A stretch of 64,000 nt of DNA from Novosphingobium kaempferiae (GTDB lineage: Bacteria; Pseudomonadota; Alphaproteobacteria; Sphingomonadales; Sphingomonadaceae). The notes under the pieces were generated by a model, which saw only the letters and a list, made by a program, of their open reading frames with translations, was not told where the DNA came from and did no database searches. The translations under genes and the position numbers were made by a program. Within the stretch, counting starts at the first letter, position 1. Each line of letters begins with the position of its first letter. The DNA is taken from assembly GCF_021227995.1 (NCBI RefSeq), contig NZ_CP089301.1, forward strand, positions 3,472,001 to 3,536,000. Direction: 5' to 3'. Positions 44,290-53,027 of this stretch are shown one piece after another.

Positions 44290-47073
44290 TTATTCGCCGA
44301 AGGTGCGCTGCCACCAGCCGCGACGCGGAGCGGGTGCCGCCTCGGCATCGACGGTTTCGGCGGCTTCCGGCTCAGAAGCGGCTTCGGGCTCGGCCGGAGC
44401 TTCGACTGCGGCCTCGGCCTCGACATCTGCCTTCTTGCGGCGGGTGCGCTTGGGCTTGGCCGGGGCTTCCTCAGCGACCGGAGCCGGAGCTTCGACCACG
44501 GCTTCGGCCTCGACATCGGCCTTCTTGCGACGGGTGCGCTTGGGCTTGGCAGGCGCTTCTTCGGCGACCGGAGCGGGTTCGGCCGGAGCCTCGACCACGG
44601 CTTCGGCCTTCTTGCGACGGGTGCGCTTGGGCTTTGCCGGAGCTTCCTCGGCGACCGGAGCGGGTTCGGCCGGAGCTTCGACCACTGCCTCGGCTTCGAC
44701 GTCGGCCTTCTTGCGGCGGGTGCGCTTCGGCTTGGCGGGCGCTTCCTCCGCGACCGCTTCGGGTGCGGCGGGGATCACCGACTCGGCACCGATGCCACCA
44801 TCGGCTACCGGCTGCGCGGTGCCGTCGGTAGCCAGTTCGAGGCCTTCGGCGCCGCGAACGGCGTCATCGCCCTCGATACCCTCTACGCCGTTCTCGCCTT
44901 CCTCGCGGCGACCGCCACGACGGCGGCGACCACCACGACGGCGGCGCTTCTTGGGCGCGTTGGCTTCGTCGCCCTCGGCAGCAGCGGGTGCGGCCTCGGT
45001 TTCTTCGCCTTCGTCCTCGTCGCCTTCGTCGGCGCCTTCGGTTTCACCCTCGGCCTCGGCGGTGTCGGCCTGGTCCTCGCGACGGTCGCGGTTGCGGCCA
45101 CGACGGCGCTTGCGACGCTTGCGACGACCGTTGCCGTCACCTTCGCCTTCCGAAGCCTCGCCACGCTCACCGCGCTCGGCTGCTTCTTCGGCTTCCAGCT
45201 CTTCGTCCTCGTACTCGTCCTCGACGAAGTCGTCCTCGACGTCCTCGGCGATGGGCTCGAAGCGGGGCACGAACTCGTTGCGCGGGCCGGACGACATGAC
45301 GCGCATCTTGGCGCCTTCGTTCTCACCCTCGGGGATGACCTCGACGGTGACGCCGTAGCGGTCCTCGATGTCGGCAAGGTCGGTGCGCTTGGCGTTGAGC
45401 AGGTAGACCGCCGCCTCGGTGGAGGCGAACAGCGACACGACGATGCCCTTGCCCTTGGCCGCTTCGTCTTCGATCAGGCGCAGGGCCGACAGACCCGCCG
45501 AGCTGGCGGTGCGGACGAGGCCGGTGCCGTCGCAGTGCGGGCACGAACGCGTGGTCGCTTCCAGCACGCCGGTACGCAGGCGCTGGCGGCTCATCTCCAT
45601 CAGGCCGAAGCTGGAGATGCGGCCGACCTGGATGCGCGCGCGGTCGTTCTTGAGCGCTTCCTTCATCGCCTTCTCGACCTTGCGGACGTTGGAGCCGTAC
45701 TCCATGTCGATGAAGTCGATGACGACGAGGCCCGCCATGTCGCGCAGGCGCAGCTGGCGGGCGATTTCCGCCGCCGCTTCGAGGTTGGTGGCGACCGCCG
45801 TCTGCTCGATCCCGTGCTCCTTGGTGGCGCGGCCCGAGTTGATGTCGATCGAGACGAGCGCCTCGGTCGGGTTGATGACGATGTAGCCGCCCGAACGCAG
45901 CTGCACGACGGGGTCGTACATCGCGGTCAGCTGGTCCTCGGCGCCGAAGCGCTGGAACAGCGGGACGGGGTCGGCGTAAGGCTTAACCTTGCGGCCGTGG
46001 CTGGGCATCAGGAGCTTCATGAAGTCCTTCGCCGCGCGGTAGCCTTCCTCGCCCTCGACGATGACTTCCTCGATGTCGCGGTTGTAGATGTCGCGGATGG
46101 CGCGCTTGATGAGGTCGCTGTCCGAGTGGATCAGCGCCGGCGCGGCCGAACGCATGGTCTGCTCGCGCAGTTCGTCCCACAGGCGGGCGAGGTAGTCGAA
46201 GTCGCGCTTGATCTCGGTCTTGGTGCGCTGGAGGCCGGCGGTGCGCACGATGCAGCCCATCGAGCGGGGCAGCTGCATTTCGGCGATGATCGACTTCAGG
46301 CGCTTGCGGTCCGAGGCCGAGCTGATCTTGCGGCTGATGCCGCCGCCGTGGCTCGAATTCGGCATGAGCACGCAGTAGCGGCCCGCGAGGCTGAGGTAAG
46401 TGGTGAGGGCAGCGCCCTTGTTGCCGCGCTCTTCCTTGACGACCTGCACCAGCAGCACCTGGCGGCGCTGGATGACGTCCTGGATCTTGTAGCGGCGGCG
46501 CAGCGCCATGCGCTTTGCGCGCAGGTCATCGGCTTCCTTCGAGCGGCCCGAGGGCTTGCCCTGACGGCGACGGCCACGGCCGCGACGACCGTTGCCTTCC
46601 GATTCCTCGTCGCCCGCTTCGCCTTCCTCGTCGGCGTGGAACGGGTTCTCGACCGATCCGTCCTCGATGGTGGCGACCTGGTCCTTCTCGGAGGTATCGA
46701 CTTCGGTCAGACCGCCGTCGTCATCGCCGTAGTCCTCGTCTTCATCGTCACCTTCGGAGGCGCGCAGGGCGGCTTCTTCCTCGGCGTGCGCGGCTTCTTC
46801 CGCCAGCAGGGCCTCGCGGTCCTCCTTGGGGATCTGGTAATAGTCCGGGTGGATTTCGCTGAAGGCGAGGAAGCCGTGGCGGTTGCCACCGAAATCGACG
46901 AAGGCGGCCTGGAGCGAAGGCTCCACGCGCGTCACCTTCGCGAGATAGATGTTACCCTTGATCTGCTTGCGTTCGGTCGACTCGAAGTCGAACTCTTCAA
47001 TGCGGTTTCCCTTGACGACCGCCACCCGCGTTTCTTCCGGGTGGCGCGCATCGATCAGCATGCGCGTTGCCAT
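44290..47073 (-). CDS. rne: Ribonuclease E/G
   Basis: The 927-residue endoribonuclease that starts most mRNA decay. The N-terminal S1-like RNA-binding domain contains NIYLAKVTRVEPSLQAAFVDF and is interrupted by an acidic insertion (about 95-160). The catalytic core has the Mg-binding aspartates in SIDINSGRA and VIDFIDMEYG, and the Zn-link CPHCDGTG is near 508. After about 600 the tail is acidic, then basic, with four copies of AKPKRTRRKKA between about 770 and 890, and ends in GWWQRTFGE. ATG 47073 with GGAGA eight bases upstream is the start. Confidence 0.95.
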   Translation of the reverse strand: MATRMLIDARHPEETRVAVVKGNRIEEFDFESTERKQIKGNIYLAKVTRVEPSLQAAFVDFGGNRHGFLAFSEIHPDYYQIPKEDREALLAEEAAHAEEEAALRASEGDDEDEDYGDDDGGLTEVDTSEKDQVATIEDGSVENPFHADEEGEAGDEESEGNGRRGRGRRRQGKPSGRSKEADDLRAKRMALRRRYKIQDVIQRRQVLLVQVVKEERGNKGAALTTYLSLAGRYCVLMPNSSHGGGISRKISSASDRKRLKSIIAEMQLPRSMGCIVRTAGLQRTKTEIKRDFDYLARLWDELREQTMRSAAPALIHSDSDLIKRAIRDIYNRDIEEVIVEGEEGYRAAKDFMKLLMPSHGRKVKPYADPVPLFQRFGAEDQLTAMYDPVVQLRSGGYIVINPTEALVSIDINSGRATKEHGIEQTAVATNLEAAAEIARQLRLRDMAGLVVIDFIDMEYGSNVRKVEKAMKEALKNDRARIQVGRISSFGLMEMSRQRLRTGVLEATTRSCPHCDGTGLVRTASSAGLSALRLIEDEAAKGKGIVVSLFASTEAAVYLLNAKRTDLADIEDRYGVTVEVIPEGENEGAKMRVMSSGPRNEFVPRFEPIAEDVEDDFVEDEYEDEELEAEEAAERGERGEASEGEGDGNGRRKRRKRRRGRNRDRREDQADTAEAEGETEGADEGDEDEGEETEAAPAAAEGDEANAPKKRRRRGGRRRRGGRREEGENGVEGIEGDDAVRGAEGLELATDGTAQPVADGGIGAESVIPAAPEAVAEEAPAKPKRTRRKKADVEAEAVVEAPAEPAPVAEEAPAKPKRTRRKKAEAVVEAPAEPAPVAEEAPAKPKRTRRKKADVEAEAVVEAPAPVAEEAPAKPKRTRRKKADVEAEAAVEAPAEPEAASEPEAAETVDAEAAPAPRRGWWQRTFGE
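44395..44770 (-). repeat. In-frame tandem repeats in the RNase E C-terminal tail
   Basis: Four units of roughly 27-33 codons, each with EEAPAKPKRTRRKKA and then a VEAPAEPAP-type stretch. Units differ by insertion or loss of the DVEAE segment, so copy number may vary between strains. Basic repeats of this kind usually bind RNA or partners of the degradosome. Confidence 0.8.
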
Positions 47074-47699
47074 TTGATAGTCTCCGTGCGCGTCGACGCC
47101 AGGCCGGATCAGCCAGGCGGATGCGCGTATGTTCATTGTAGGCGGATGCGCCCCGCAGCATCACGACGCGGCCATTTTCGGCGGCGCTCCATGCTGAGGG
47201 GACGAGTTTCTGCGCAGTGTCGGAGCAATCCAGCGCTCCGTGCGCGGCGAAAGTAGTGATCGTCCCGAGGACGAAGCGTGTGTCTGCGAGCGGAAGTTCG
47301 CGCGACGTTTCCGAATATCGGTTCGAACGCGCGGAAAGTTGCGACCACGCCGCCCGCGCCCTTTCGGGCGTCGACTGGCAGGGCGGCAACTGGCTTCTCA
47401 TGGCTCGCATCAACCTGTGAGGTTTTCCGGAAAAAGGATTATTTCCGGCTCCCTTGGGCCGGGGCTCCATCTGGCTCTGCCGGTCCACTCCGGCGCCATA
47501 TGGGTATGGTTTTTCCGGATTACGAGGACCGACGCGCGTTTCTTGCCCCGGTTCTGCTGGCGTAGCATTCATGTCGCAAGACGGCAAGTTGCTTGACCGG
47601 CCCGAATTTGCGCAAGCTTATTAAGCCGATCAGCCTGTGGGAAAGCCCGTTGGCCAAGGATTGCAGGCCGCGCGATGCCCCCTTAGTCCTTGGCGCATA
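47074..47699. other. 626-bp divergent control region between rne and the amidase gene
   Basis: Long untranslated leaders are known for rne, whose mRNA the enzyme itself cuts. On the leftward strand the motif CCGGAAA(A/T) occurs three times (about 47423-47434, 47442-47448 and 47511-47518), the first as the palindrome TTTTCCGGAAAA. I find no convincing gene here. Promoters for both genes must lie in it. Confidence 0.5.
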
Positions 47700-48569
47700 A
47701 TGTCGCGCACCGTCCAGTTGACCCTGCTGTTCCTCGTGCCGCTGGCGCTGCTCGTCGCGGCGTTCGTGGTGACCGGCGTGTTTCCGGCGCGCGCCGGGGC
47801 TTACGATTATGTGGTACGCTTCGACCTGCCGGGCGCCGATGCGCCGGTCGGCCTGCCGCGCGTCGACGGCCTGCCCGACGCCAGCCGCCCGCTGGTGGTG
47901 ATCGACGCGGGCCACGGCGGCTTCGATCCGGGCGCGGGGCAGGGCGACCTCAAGGAAAAGACGGTGGCGCTGCAGATCGCGCTCGCTCTGCGCCAGAAGC
48001 TGCTCGAAGGCGGCGGTCTGCGCGTGGCGCTGACGCGCGACGCCGACCGCTTCATCGCGCTTCCCGACCGTCCGGACATCGCCCGCCGCCTCAATGCCGA
48101 CCTCTTCTTGTCGATCCACGCCGACAGCGCCGAGAACGATTCGGCGCGCGGCGCCAGCGTCTACGTCCTGTCCGAGCGCGGATCGAGCCAGGCGGCGGAG
48201 CGCTTCGCAGCGCGCGAGAACGGCGCGGGTCGCGTCAACGGCGTCGCGCTGTCGAAGACGAGCGAGAATGTCGGCGCGATCCTGCTCGACCTGTCGCAAC
48301 GCGGCGCGCAGACCCGCTCCACGCAGGTGGCGAGCCTGCTGCTGCGCGAACTGGGCGATGCGGGCGTCGGCATGCACCGCGACCAGCCGGAAACCGCGGC
48401 GCTGGCCGTGCTCAAGGCGCCAGACATGCCTTCGATCCTGTTCGAGACGGGCTACATCAACAACGCCGAGGACGCGCAGGCGCTCGGCTCGGCACAGGGG
48501 CGGCAGGTGCTGGCGGATGCGGCGGCGAAGGCGATCCGGGCCTATTTCGCGAGGAATGCGGGTGTCTAG
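47700..48569 (+). CDS. N-acetylmuramoyl-L-alanine amidase
   Basis: A 289-residue Amidase_3 enzyme that cuts peptides from peptidoglycan glycan strands. The N-terminal hydrophobic segment (LTLLFLVPLALLVAAFVV) is a signal or anchor. Zinc ligands are in IDAGHGGFDPGA, LKEKTV (glutamate) and SIHADSAEND; the catalytic glutamate is in LFETGYINN. No AMIN domain is present. ATG 47700 has no strong ribosome site; GTG 47637 is an alternative that would add 21 residues. It precedes the PBP1A gene, so the two probably act together in wall remodelling. Confidence 0.9.
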   Translation: MSRTVQLTLLFLVPLALLVAAFVVTGVFPARAGAYDYVVRFDLPGADAPVGLPRVDGLPDASRPLVVIDAGHGGFDPGAGQGDLKEKTVALQIALALRQKLLEGGGLRVALTRDADRFIALPDRPDIARRLNADLFLSIHADSAENDSARGASVYVLSERGSSQAAERFAARENGAGRVNGVALSKTSENVGAILLDLSQRGAQTRSTQVASLLLRELGDAGVGMHRDQPETAALAVLKAPDMPSILFETGYINNAEDAQALGSAQGRQVLADAAAKAIRAYFARNAGV

Positions 48570-48612
48570 TGTGAGCGGGGACCGCTGGCGGTTTTCGAGC
48601 GCGCCCTGCGGA

Positions 48613-48693
48613 GGGGGCTTCGACAAGCTCAGCCTGAGCGGAATTCAAAGGTATTCTCTCAAATCCGCTCAGGCTGAGCTTGTCGAAGCCCCC
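48613..48693. repeat. Palindromic repeat, family B
   Basis: Perfect 30-base arms 48613-48642 and 48664-48693 (CTTCGACAAGCTCAGCC in the core), separated by 21 bases. It is the same element as the outer arms at 581-765, here without the inserted family A repeat, between the amidase and PBP1A genes. Confidence 0.9.
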
Positions 48694-48731
48694 GCGTTCT
48701 ACCCCGATACCCGCACCGTTCCCCGCCAGCG

Positions 48732-48752
48732 GTCCCGGGTCGAGCCCGGGAC
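48732..48752. repeat. Short hairpin, family D
   Basis: GTCCCGGG and CCCGGGAC flank a five-base loop. It adjoins the family B repeat and lies 64 bases before the PBP1A start. Confidence 0.7.
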
Positions 48753-48815
48753 GACGAAGACTTGCGACGAGGACGGTTTCCTTGCGCGGAAACGACGTGC
48801 TAGAGGGCGCACGCA

Positions 48816-51344
48816 ATGAACGACGCGATTGATCCCGGCGAGCAGCCGTCCGAAGACGCGACCTACCGCATCCGCCGTGAGGGTTCCGGCCGTCTGGCGG
48901 CTCTCGCGAAGGCATGGCGGGAACGCAAGTGGCTGCGCCGCTTCGGTTATCTGTGCATGGCGGGATTCGCCGGCGTGGTGGCGTTCTGGGTGTTCCTCTC
49001 CCACGATCTGCCCGACGCCAACAAGCTGCTGGAGTACCAGCCGCCGCTGCCGACGATGGTGCGCGGGATCGACGGCGAGATCGTCTATTCCTATGCCCGC
49101 GAGCGGCGCGTGCAGCTGCGCTACGTCGATTTCCCGCGTCCGCTGGTGAACGCGTTCCTCTCGGCCGAGGACCGCACGTTCTGGACGCACGGCGGCGTCG
49201 ACATCGGCGGTCTTGCAGGCGCGGTGGTCGATTACGCTTCCAAGTATGGCAGCGGCGAACGCGCCAAGGGCGGCTCGACGATCACCCAGCAGGTCGCCAA
49301 GAACATCCTGATCGGCGACGAGTATTCCGTGACGCGCAAGCTCAAGGAAATGATCGTCGCCCGCCGTATCGAGGGCGTGCTGACCAAGCAGCAGATCCTC
49401 GAACTCTACCTCAACGAGATCCCGCTCGGCCGCCGTTCGTTCGGCGTTCAGGCCGCCTCGCGCGCCTATTTCGACAAGGACGTGGAAGACCTGACGCTCA
49501 GCCAGTGCGCGTTCCTTGCGATCCTGCCGCGCGCGCCGGAAGTCTATGGTCGCCGCAAGAACGAGGAACGCGCGATCGAGCGTCGCAACTGGGTGCTCGA
49601 CCAGATGGTCCGCAACGGCTGGGTCAGCGCGCAGGACGCCGCCGCCGCCAAGGCCGAGCCGCTCGGCCTCGTCACCCAGCGCACCAGCACTTACGAGCCG
49701 TCCAACGGCTACTTCCTTGAGGAAGTGCGCCGCCGCCTGATCGGCAAGTACGGCGAAAAGGCCGAAGACGGCCCGAACAGCGTCTATGCGGGCGGCCTGT
49801 GGGTGCGCACCTCGCTCGATCCGACGATGCAGGTCGCGGTGCGCGATGCGCTGCGCAAGGGGCTGCTGCTCTACCACGGCAATCGCGGTTTCGTGCGCCC
49901 GATCGCGCATCTGAACGACCTCGAGAACTGGCAGAGCCAGCTCGTCGTCGCCAACAAGACGATCGACTACAAGGACTGGCGCGTGGGCGTCATCCTCGAT
50001 TCCTCGGGCAGCACCGGGCGCATCGGCTTCTCCAACGGCGATGTCGGCACGCTGACGGGCGTTTCGGAGCGGGCCAAGGTCGGCGATCTCGTCGCCGCGC
50101 AGCCGGTCGGCGGCGGCACCTGGGCGCTTCGCGGCATTCCCGAAGTGTCGGGCGGCATGGTGATCGAGCAGCCGTCCTCGGGCCGCATCGTCGCCATGCA
50201 GGGCGGGTTTGATTCCGGGCTCGACAGCTTCAACCGCGCGGTCCAGGCCGAGCGCCAGCCGGGCTCGACGATCAAGCCCTTCGTCTACGCGACGGCGCTG
50301 CAGAACGGCATGACCCCCGCGACGCAGGTTCTCGACGGCACGTTCTGCGTGTTCCAGGGCGCAGGGCTGGGCAACAAGTGCTTCCGCAACTTCGGCGGCG
50401 CGGGCGGTTCGGGCAGCCACACCATGCGCTGGGGCCTCGAACAGTCGCGCAACCTGATGACGGTGCGCATCGCTAACGACGTGGGCATGGCCAAGGTCAC
50501 GCGCACGTTCCACAACATGGGCATCGGCGACTACCAGAAGTATCTCTCCTTCGCGCTCGGCGCGGGCGAGACGACGGTGGCGCGCATGATCAACGCCTAT
50601 GCGGCGCTGGCGAACAACGGCGTGCAGTATTCCGGCTCGGTCATCGACTACGTGCAGGACCGCAATGGCAAGGTCATCTGGCGTGCCGACAAGGGCACCT
50701 GCAATGGCTGCAACATGGCCGACTGGGACGGCAAGCCGATGCCGCGCATGCCGCGCGTCGGCAAGCAGGTGATGGACGCGCCGACCGCCTATCAGGTCGT
50801 CCATATGCTCGAAGGCGTCGTCACGCGCGGCACGGCGGAGCGCCTGCGCGATCTCAAGATGCCCTTGTTCGGCAAGACCGGCACCACCAACGGCCCGACC
50901 GACGTGTGGTTCATGGGCGGCAACCAGGACTACGTCGGCGGCGTCTACATCGGCTACGACACGCCCCGTTCGCTGGGCGGCTATGCGCAGGGCGGCCGCA
51001 TCGCCGCGCCGATCATGAAGGACGTGATCCTCGCCACGCGCGACCGCTGGGGTCAGCAGCCCTTCGTCGCGCCGCAGGGCATCCGCATGGTCCGCATCGA
51101 CCGCGTGACCGGCAAGCGCGTCATGGGCGTCGAACCCTCGGAAGAGGTCAAGGCCGCGGTCATCTGGGAAGCCTTCAAGCCCGACACCGAGCCACGCCAG
51201 TACACTGCGGAGGACGAATTCAGCCGCCGCCGCGACGCGCTGGTCGCCTCGATCCGCAATGCCCGCGAAGCGCGCGAGGCGGGGGCGGCAGCCGCTGCGG
51301 GCGATCTCGGCAACTTCGCGGAGCAGCAGGGCGGCGTCTACTGA
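48816..51344 (+). CDS. mrcA: Penicillin-binding protein 1A
   Basis: A bifunctional peptidoglycan polymerase of 842 residues. After a cytoplasmic segment and a membrane anchor (about 45-67), the glycosyltransferase domain has EDRTFWTHGGVD (near 116) and GGSTITQQVAKN. An OB-like region follows. The transpeptidase domain has SxxK in PGSTIKPF (near 483), SRN in EQSRNLMT and KTGT in LFGKTGTTNGP (near 686). Length and order match PBP1A. It stands alone on the + strand, 246 bases after the amidase, with the two repeats between. Confidence 0.95.
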   Translation: MNDAIDPGEQPSEDATYRIRREGSGRLAALAKAWRERKWLRRFGYLCMAGFAGVVAFWVFLSHDLPDANKLLEYQPPLPTMVRGIDGEIVYSYARERRVQLRYVDFPRPLVNAFLSAEDRTFWTHGGVDIGGLAGAVVDYASKYGSGERAKGGSTITQQVAKNILIGDEYSVTRKLKEMIVARRIEGVLTKQQILELYLNEIPLGRRSFGVQAASRAYFDKDVEDLTLSQCAFLAILPRAPEVYGRRKNEERAIERRNWVLDQMVRNGWVSAQDAAAAKAEPLGLVTQRTSTYEPSNGYFLEEVRRRLIGKYGEKAEDGPNSVYAGGLWVRTSLDPTMQVAVRDALRKGLLLYHGNRGFVRPIAHLNDLENWQSQLVVANKTIDYKDWRVGVILDSSGSTGRIGFSNGDVGTLTGVSERAKVGDLVAAQPVGGGTWALRGIPEVSGGMVIEQPSSGRIVAMQGGFDSGLDSFNRAVQAERQPGSTIKPFVYATALQNGMTPATQVLDGTFCVFQGAGLGNKCFRNFGGAGGSGSHTMRWGLEQSRNLMTVRIANDVGMAKVTRTFHNMGIGDYQKYLSFALGAGETTVARMINAYAALANNGVQYSGSVIDYVQDRNGKVIWRADKGTCNGCNMADWDGKPMPRMPRVGKQVMDAPTAYQVVHMLEGVVTRGTAERLRDLKMPLFGKTGTTNGPTDVWFMGGNQDYVGGVYIGYDTPRSLGGYAQGGRIAAPIMKDVILATRDRWGQQPFVAPQGIRMVRIDRVTGKRVMGVEPSEEVKAAVIWEAFKPDTEPRQYTAEDEFSRRRDALVASIRNAREAREAGAAAAAGDLGNFAEQQGGVY

Positions 51345-51373
51345 CCGGCTGACGCTGCGATCCGCGATATCGT

Positions 51374-51394
51374 CGTCCCGGGCTTGCTCCGGGA
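51374..51394. repeat. Short hairpin, family D
   Basis: GTCCCGG and CCGGGAC around GCTTGCT, 30 bases after the PBP1A stop. A likely end point for that transcript or just a dispersed repeat copy. Confidence 0.6.
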
Positions 51395-51451
51395 CCGCTG
51401 GCCGTCTTTACATGCGGTTATCGTCGAGATCGTTCAGGGAGAGGTCCGGTC

Positions 51452-52522
51452 ATGAGGAAGCTGACGAAGATATCTGCACTCGCATTCGTGCTGGCGACGG
51501 TCTGCGCGCCGCTCGCCGCAAAGGAAGCCGCGCCGGTCGCTGCGCAGGCTTCTGCGACAGACGCCAAGCCCTACGTCCGTCCGGACGTCGAGGCTTATCT
51601 CAAGGCCTATTACGCCAAGCCGAACCCGCCGTTCACCCGCGAACTGCTGATGCAGATCCACAAGCTGCCGCCCGCCGCGCTCGCAGGCATGGCGCAGCAG
51701 GATCTGCCGGTCGGCGCGGTGACGACGAAGGACGTGACGATGCCCGGCGCCGGCGGCCCCATCGCACTGCGCCTGTTCGATCCCCGACCCGAGCGCGGCC
51801 CCGGCCCGGTCGTGGTGTTCTACCACGGCGGCGGCTACGTGCTCGGCAGCATCGACACCCATGCGGGCCTCGCGGCGGAGATCGCGCGCCAGCTGGACCT
51901 GCCGGTCGTCTCGGTCGAGTACCGTCTTGCACCCGAGAATCCCTGGCCCGCCGCGCCCGATGACGGAGAGGCTGCCGCACGCTGGGTCGCTGCCAACGGC
52001 AAGGCGTTCGGGCGCGAGTTCACCGGCCTGATCCTCAGCGGAGACAGTGCGGGCGGCAACCTGACCCTGATCGCCGCCGCTGCCCTGCGAGACAAGCCCG
52101 CGGCGCTGCCGGTGGTGATGCAGATCCCGATCTATCCGGCGACCGACTTCGGCAAGCTCTACCCGTCCTCGAAGGCGTTCGCCTCGGGCTACATGCTCGA
52201 CGAGAAGAGCATGGCGAGTTTCACCGAGCACTATGCCGCCGATCCGAAGAGCCTGCGCACTTCGCCGATCCTCGGCGATCTGGCGGGCCTGCCGCCGACG
52301 GTACTGGTGACGGCGGGGCTGGACCCGCTGCGCGATCAGGGGCGCGCCTACGCCGCCAAACTGGTCGAGGCGGGGGTGCCGACCGCCTACTACGAGGGGC
52401 GCGGGCTGATCCACGGCTTCGCGACGTTCCGCAAGGCGATCCCCTCTGCGCAGGCCGATACGGTCGCCTTCCTCCACGTCGCCCGGGCGATGCTTGACGA
52501 GGGCGCTCCCGCCGGGAAATGA
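51452..52522 (+). CDS. Exported alpha/beta hydrolase, HSL-type esterase
   Basis: A 356-residue esterase of the hormone-sensitive lipase group. It has a signal peptide (MRKLTKISALAFVLATVCAP), the oxyanion motif YHGGGYVLG (near 131), the serine nucleophile in LSGDSAGGNL (near 194), aspartate in VTAGLDPLRDQG and histidine in LIHGFATF. It probably hydrolyses short-chain esters in the periplasm. Its stop lies inside the palindrome that precedes the MarR gene, so it may be controlled by that regulator only if the two share a transcript. Confidence 0.88.
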   Translation: MRKLTKISALAFVLATVCAPLAAKEAAPVAAQASATDAKPYVRPDVEAYLKAYYAKPNPPFTRELLMQIHKLPPAALAGMAQQDLPVGAVTTKDVTMPGAGGPIALRLFDPRPERGPGPVVVFYHGGGYVLGSIDTHAGLAAEIARQLDLPVVSVEYRLAPENPWPAAPDDGEAAARWVAANGKAFGREFTGLILSGDSAGGNLTLIAAAALRDKPAALPVVMQIPIYPATDFGKLYPSSKAFASGYMLDEKSMASFTEHYAADPKSLRTSPILGDLAGLPPTVLVTAGLDPLRDQGRAYAAKLVEAGVPTAYYEGRGLIHGFATFRKAIPSAQADTVAFLHVARAMLDEGAPAGK

Positions 52523-52544
52523 CACGATCGTGTCAACATGACAC
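52521..52544. promoter_or_regulatory. Palindromic operator candidate before the MarR gene
   Basis: GACACGATCGTGTC (52521-52534) is a perfect 14-base palindrome. It overlaps a second inverted repeat, TGTC-AACAT-GACA (52531-52543). Both are within 35 bases of the MarR start, as expected for an autorepressor site, and the first overlaps the esterase stop codon. Confidence 0.6.
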
Positions 52545-52553
52545 CCCGGATGG

Positions 52554-53018
52554 ATGGAGAGGGACAGACCTGATTCGCGCCATCCGCTGGTGGGCCTCGT
52601 CGATGAGACGCTGCGGCTGAACGGCCGCCTGCGCACGGTCTTCGGAACGGCGCGGGCGGGCTGTTCGCTCAACGATAGCGAGCACATGGTGCTCAATGCG
52701 GTGGTGGAGGCGGACCGGCCGCCCACCGTCGCGCAGATCGGACGTTCGCTGGGCCATGCGCGCCAGCTCGTACAGCGCGCCGCCAATGCCCTGCGCGATG
52801 CGGGGCTTATCGAGACGTTCGACAACCCCGATCACAAGCGCGCCCTGCTGCTGCGCGCTACCGAGAAAGGCGCTGCGCTCAAGCGCGCGATCGACGCGCG
52901 GGCGGATGCCATCGCGCGCGAGCTGGTGCCTTCCCTCGACCCTGAGGAAGTGGCCGATGCGGTCGCCGCGCTGCGCGCGCTGCGCCGCCAGATAGAGGCG
53001 CATTTGCGCGCCCGCTAA
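52554..53018 (+). CDS. MarR-family transcriptional regulator
   Basis: A 154-residue winged-helix regulator. PPTVAQIGRSLGHARQLVQRAANALRDAGLIETFDNPDHKRA is the helix-turn-helix and wing (about 60-105), with long dimerisation helices at both ends. It is the first gene of the downstream kinase-dehydrogenase operon, six bases away. ATG 52554 lacks a good ribosome site, and a GTG a few codons later is possible. It probably responds to a lipophilic or acyl-CoA ligand. Confidence 0.82.
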   Translation: MERDRPDSRHPLVGLVDETLRLNGRLRTVFGTARAGCSLNDSEHMVLNAVVEADRPPTVAQIGRSLGHARQLVQRAANALRDAGLIETFDNPDHKRALLLRATEKGAALKRAIDARADAIARELVPSLDPEEVADAVAALRALRRQIEAHLRAR

Positions 53019-53027
53019 GGAGAGATG

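Noticed and set aside
44219..45358. Ser/Ala/Arg-rich 379-codon frame on the + strand near the rne 3' end
   Set aside because: Reverse strand of the RNase E tandem repeats; low complexity explains the open frame.
45535..47256. 573-codon open frame opposite rne
   Set aside because: Antisense of a highly conserved RNase E core.
48699..50804. 701-codon open frame opposite PBP1A
   Set aside because: Antisense of the PBP1A catalytic domains; no ribosome site and no domain.
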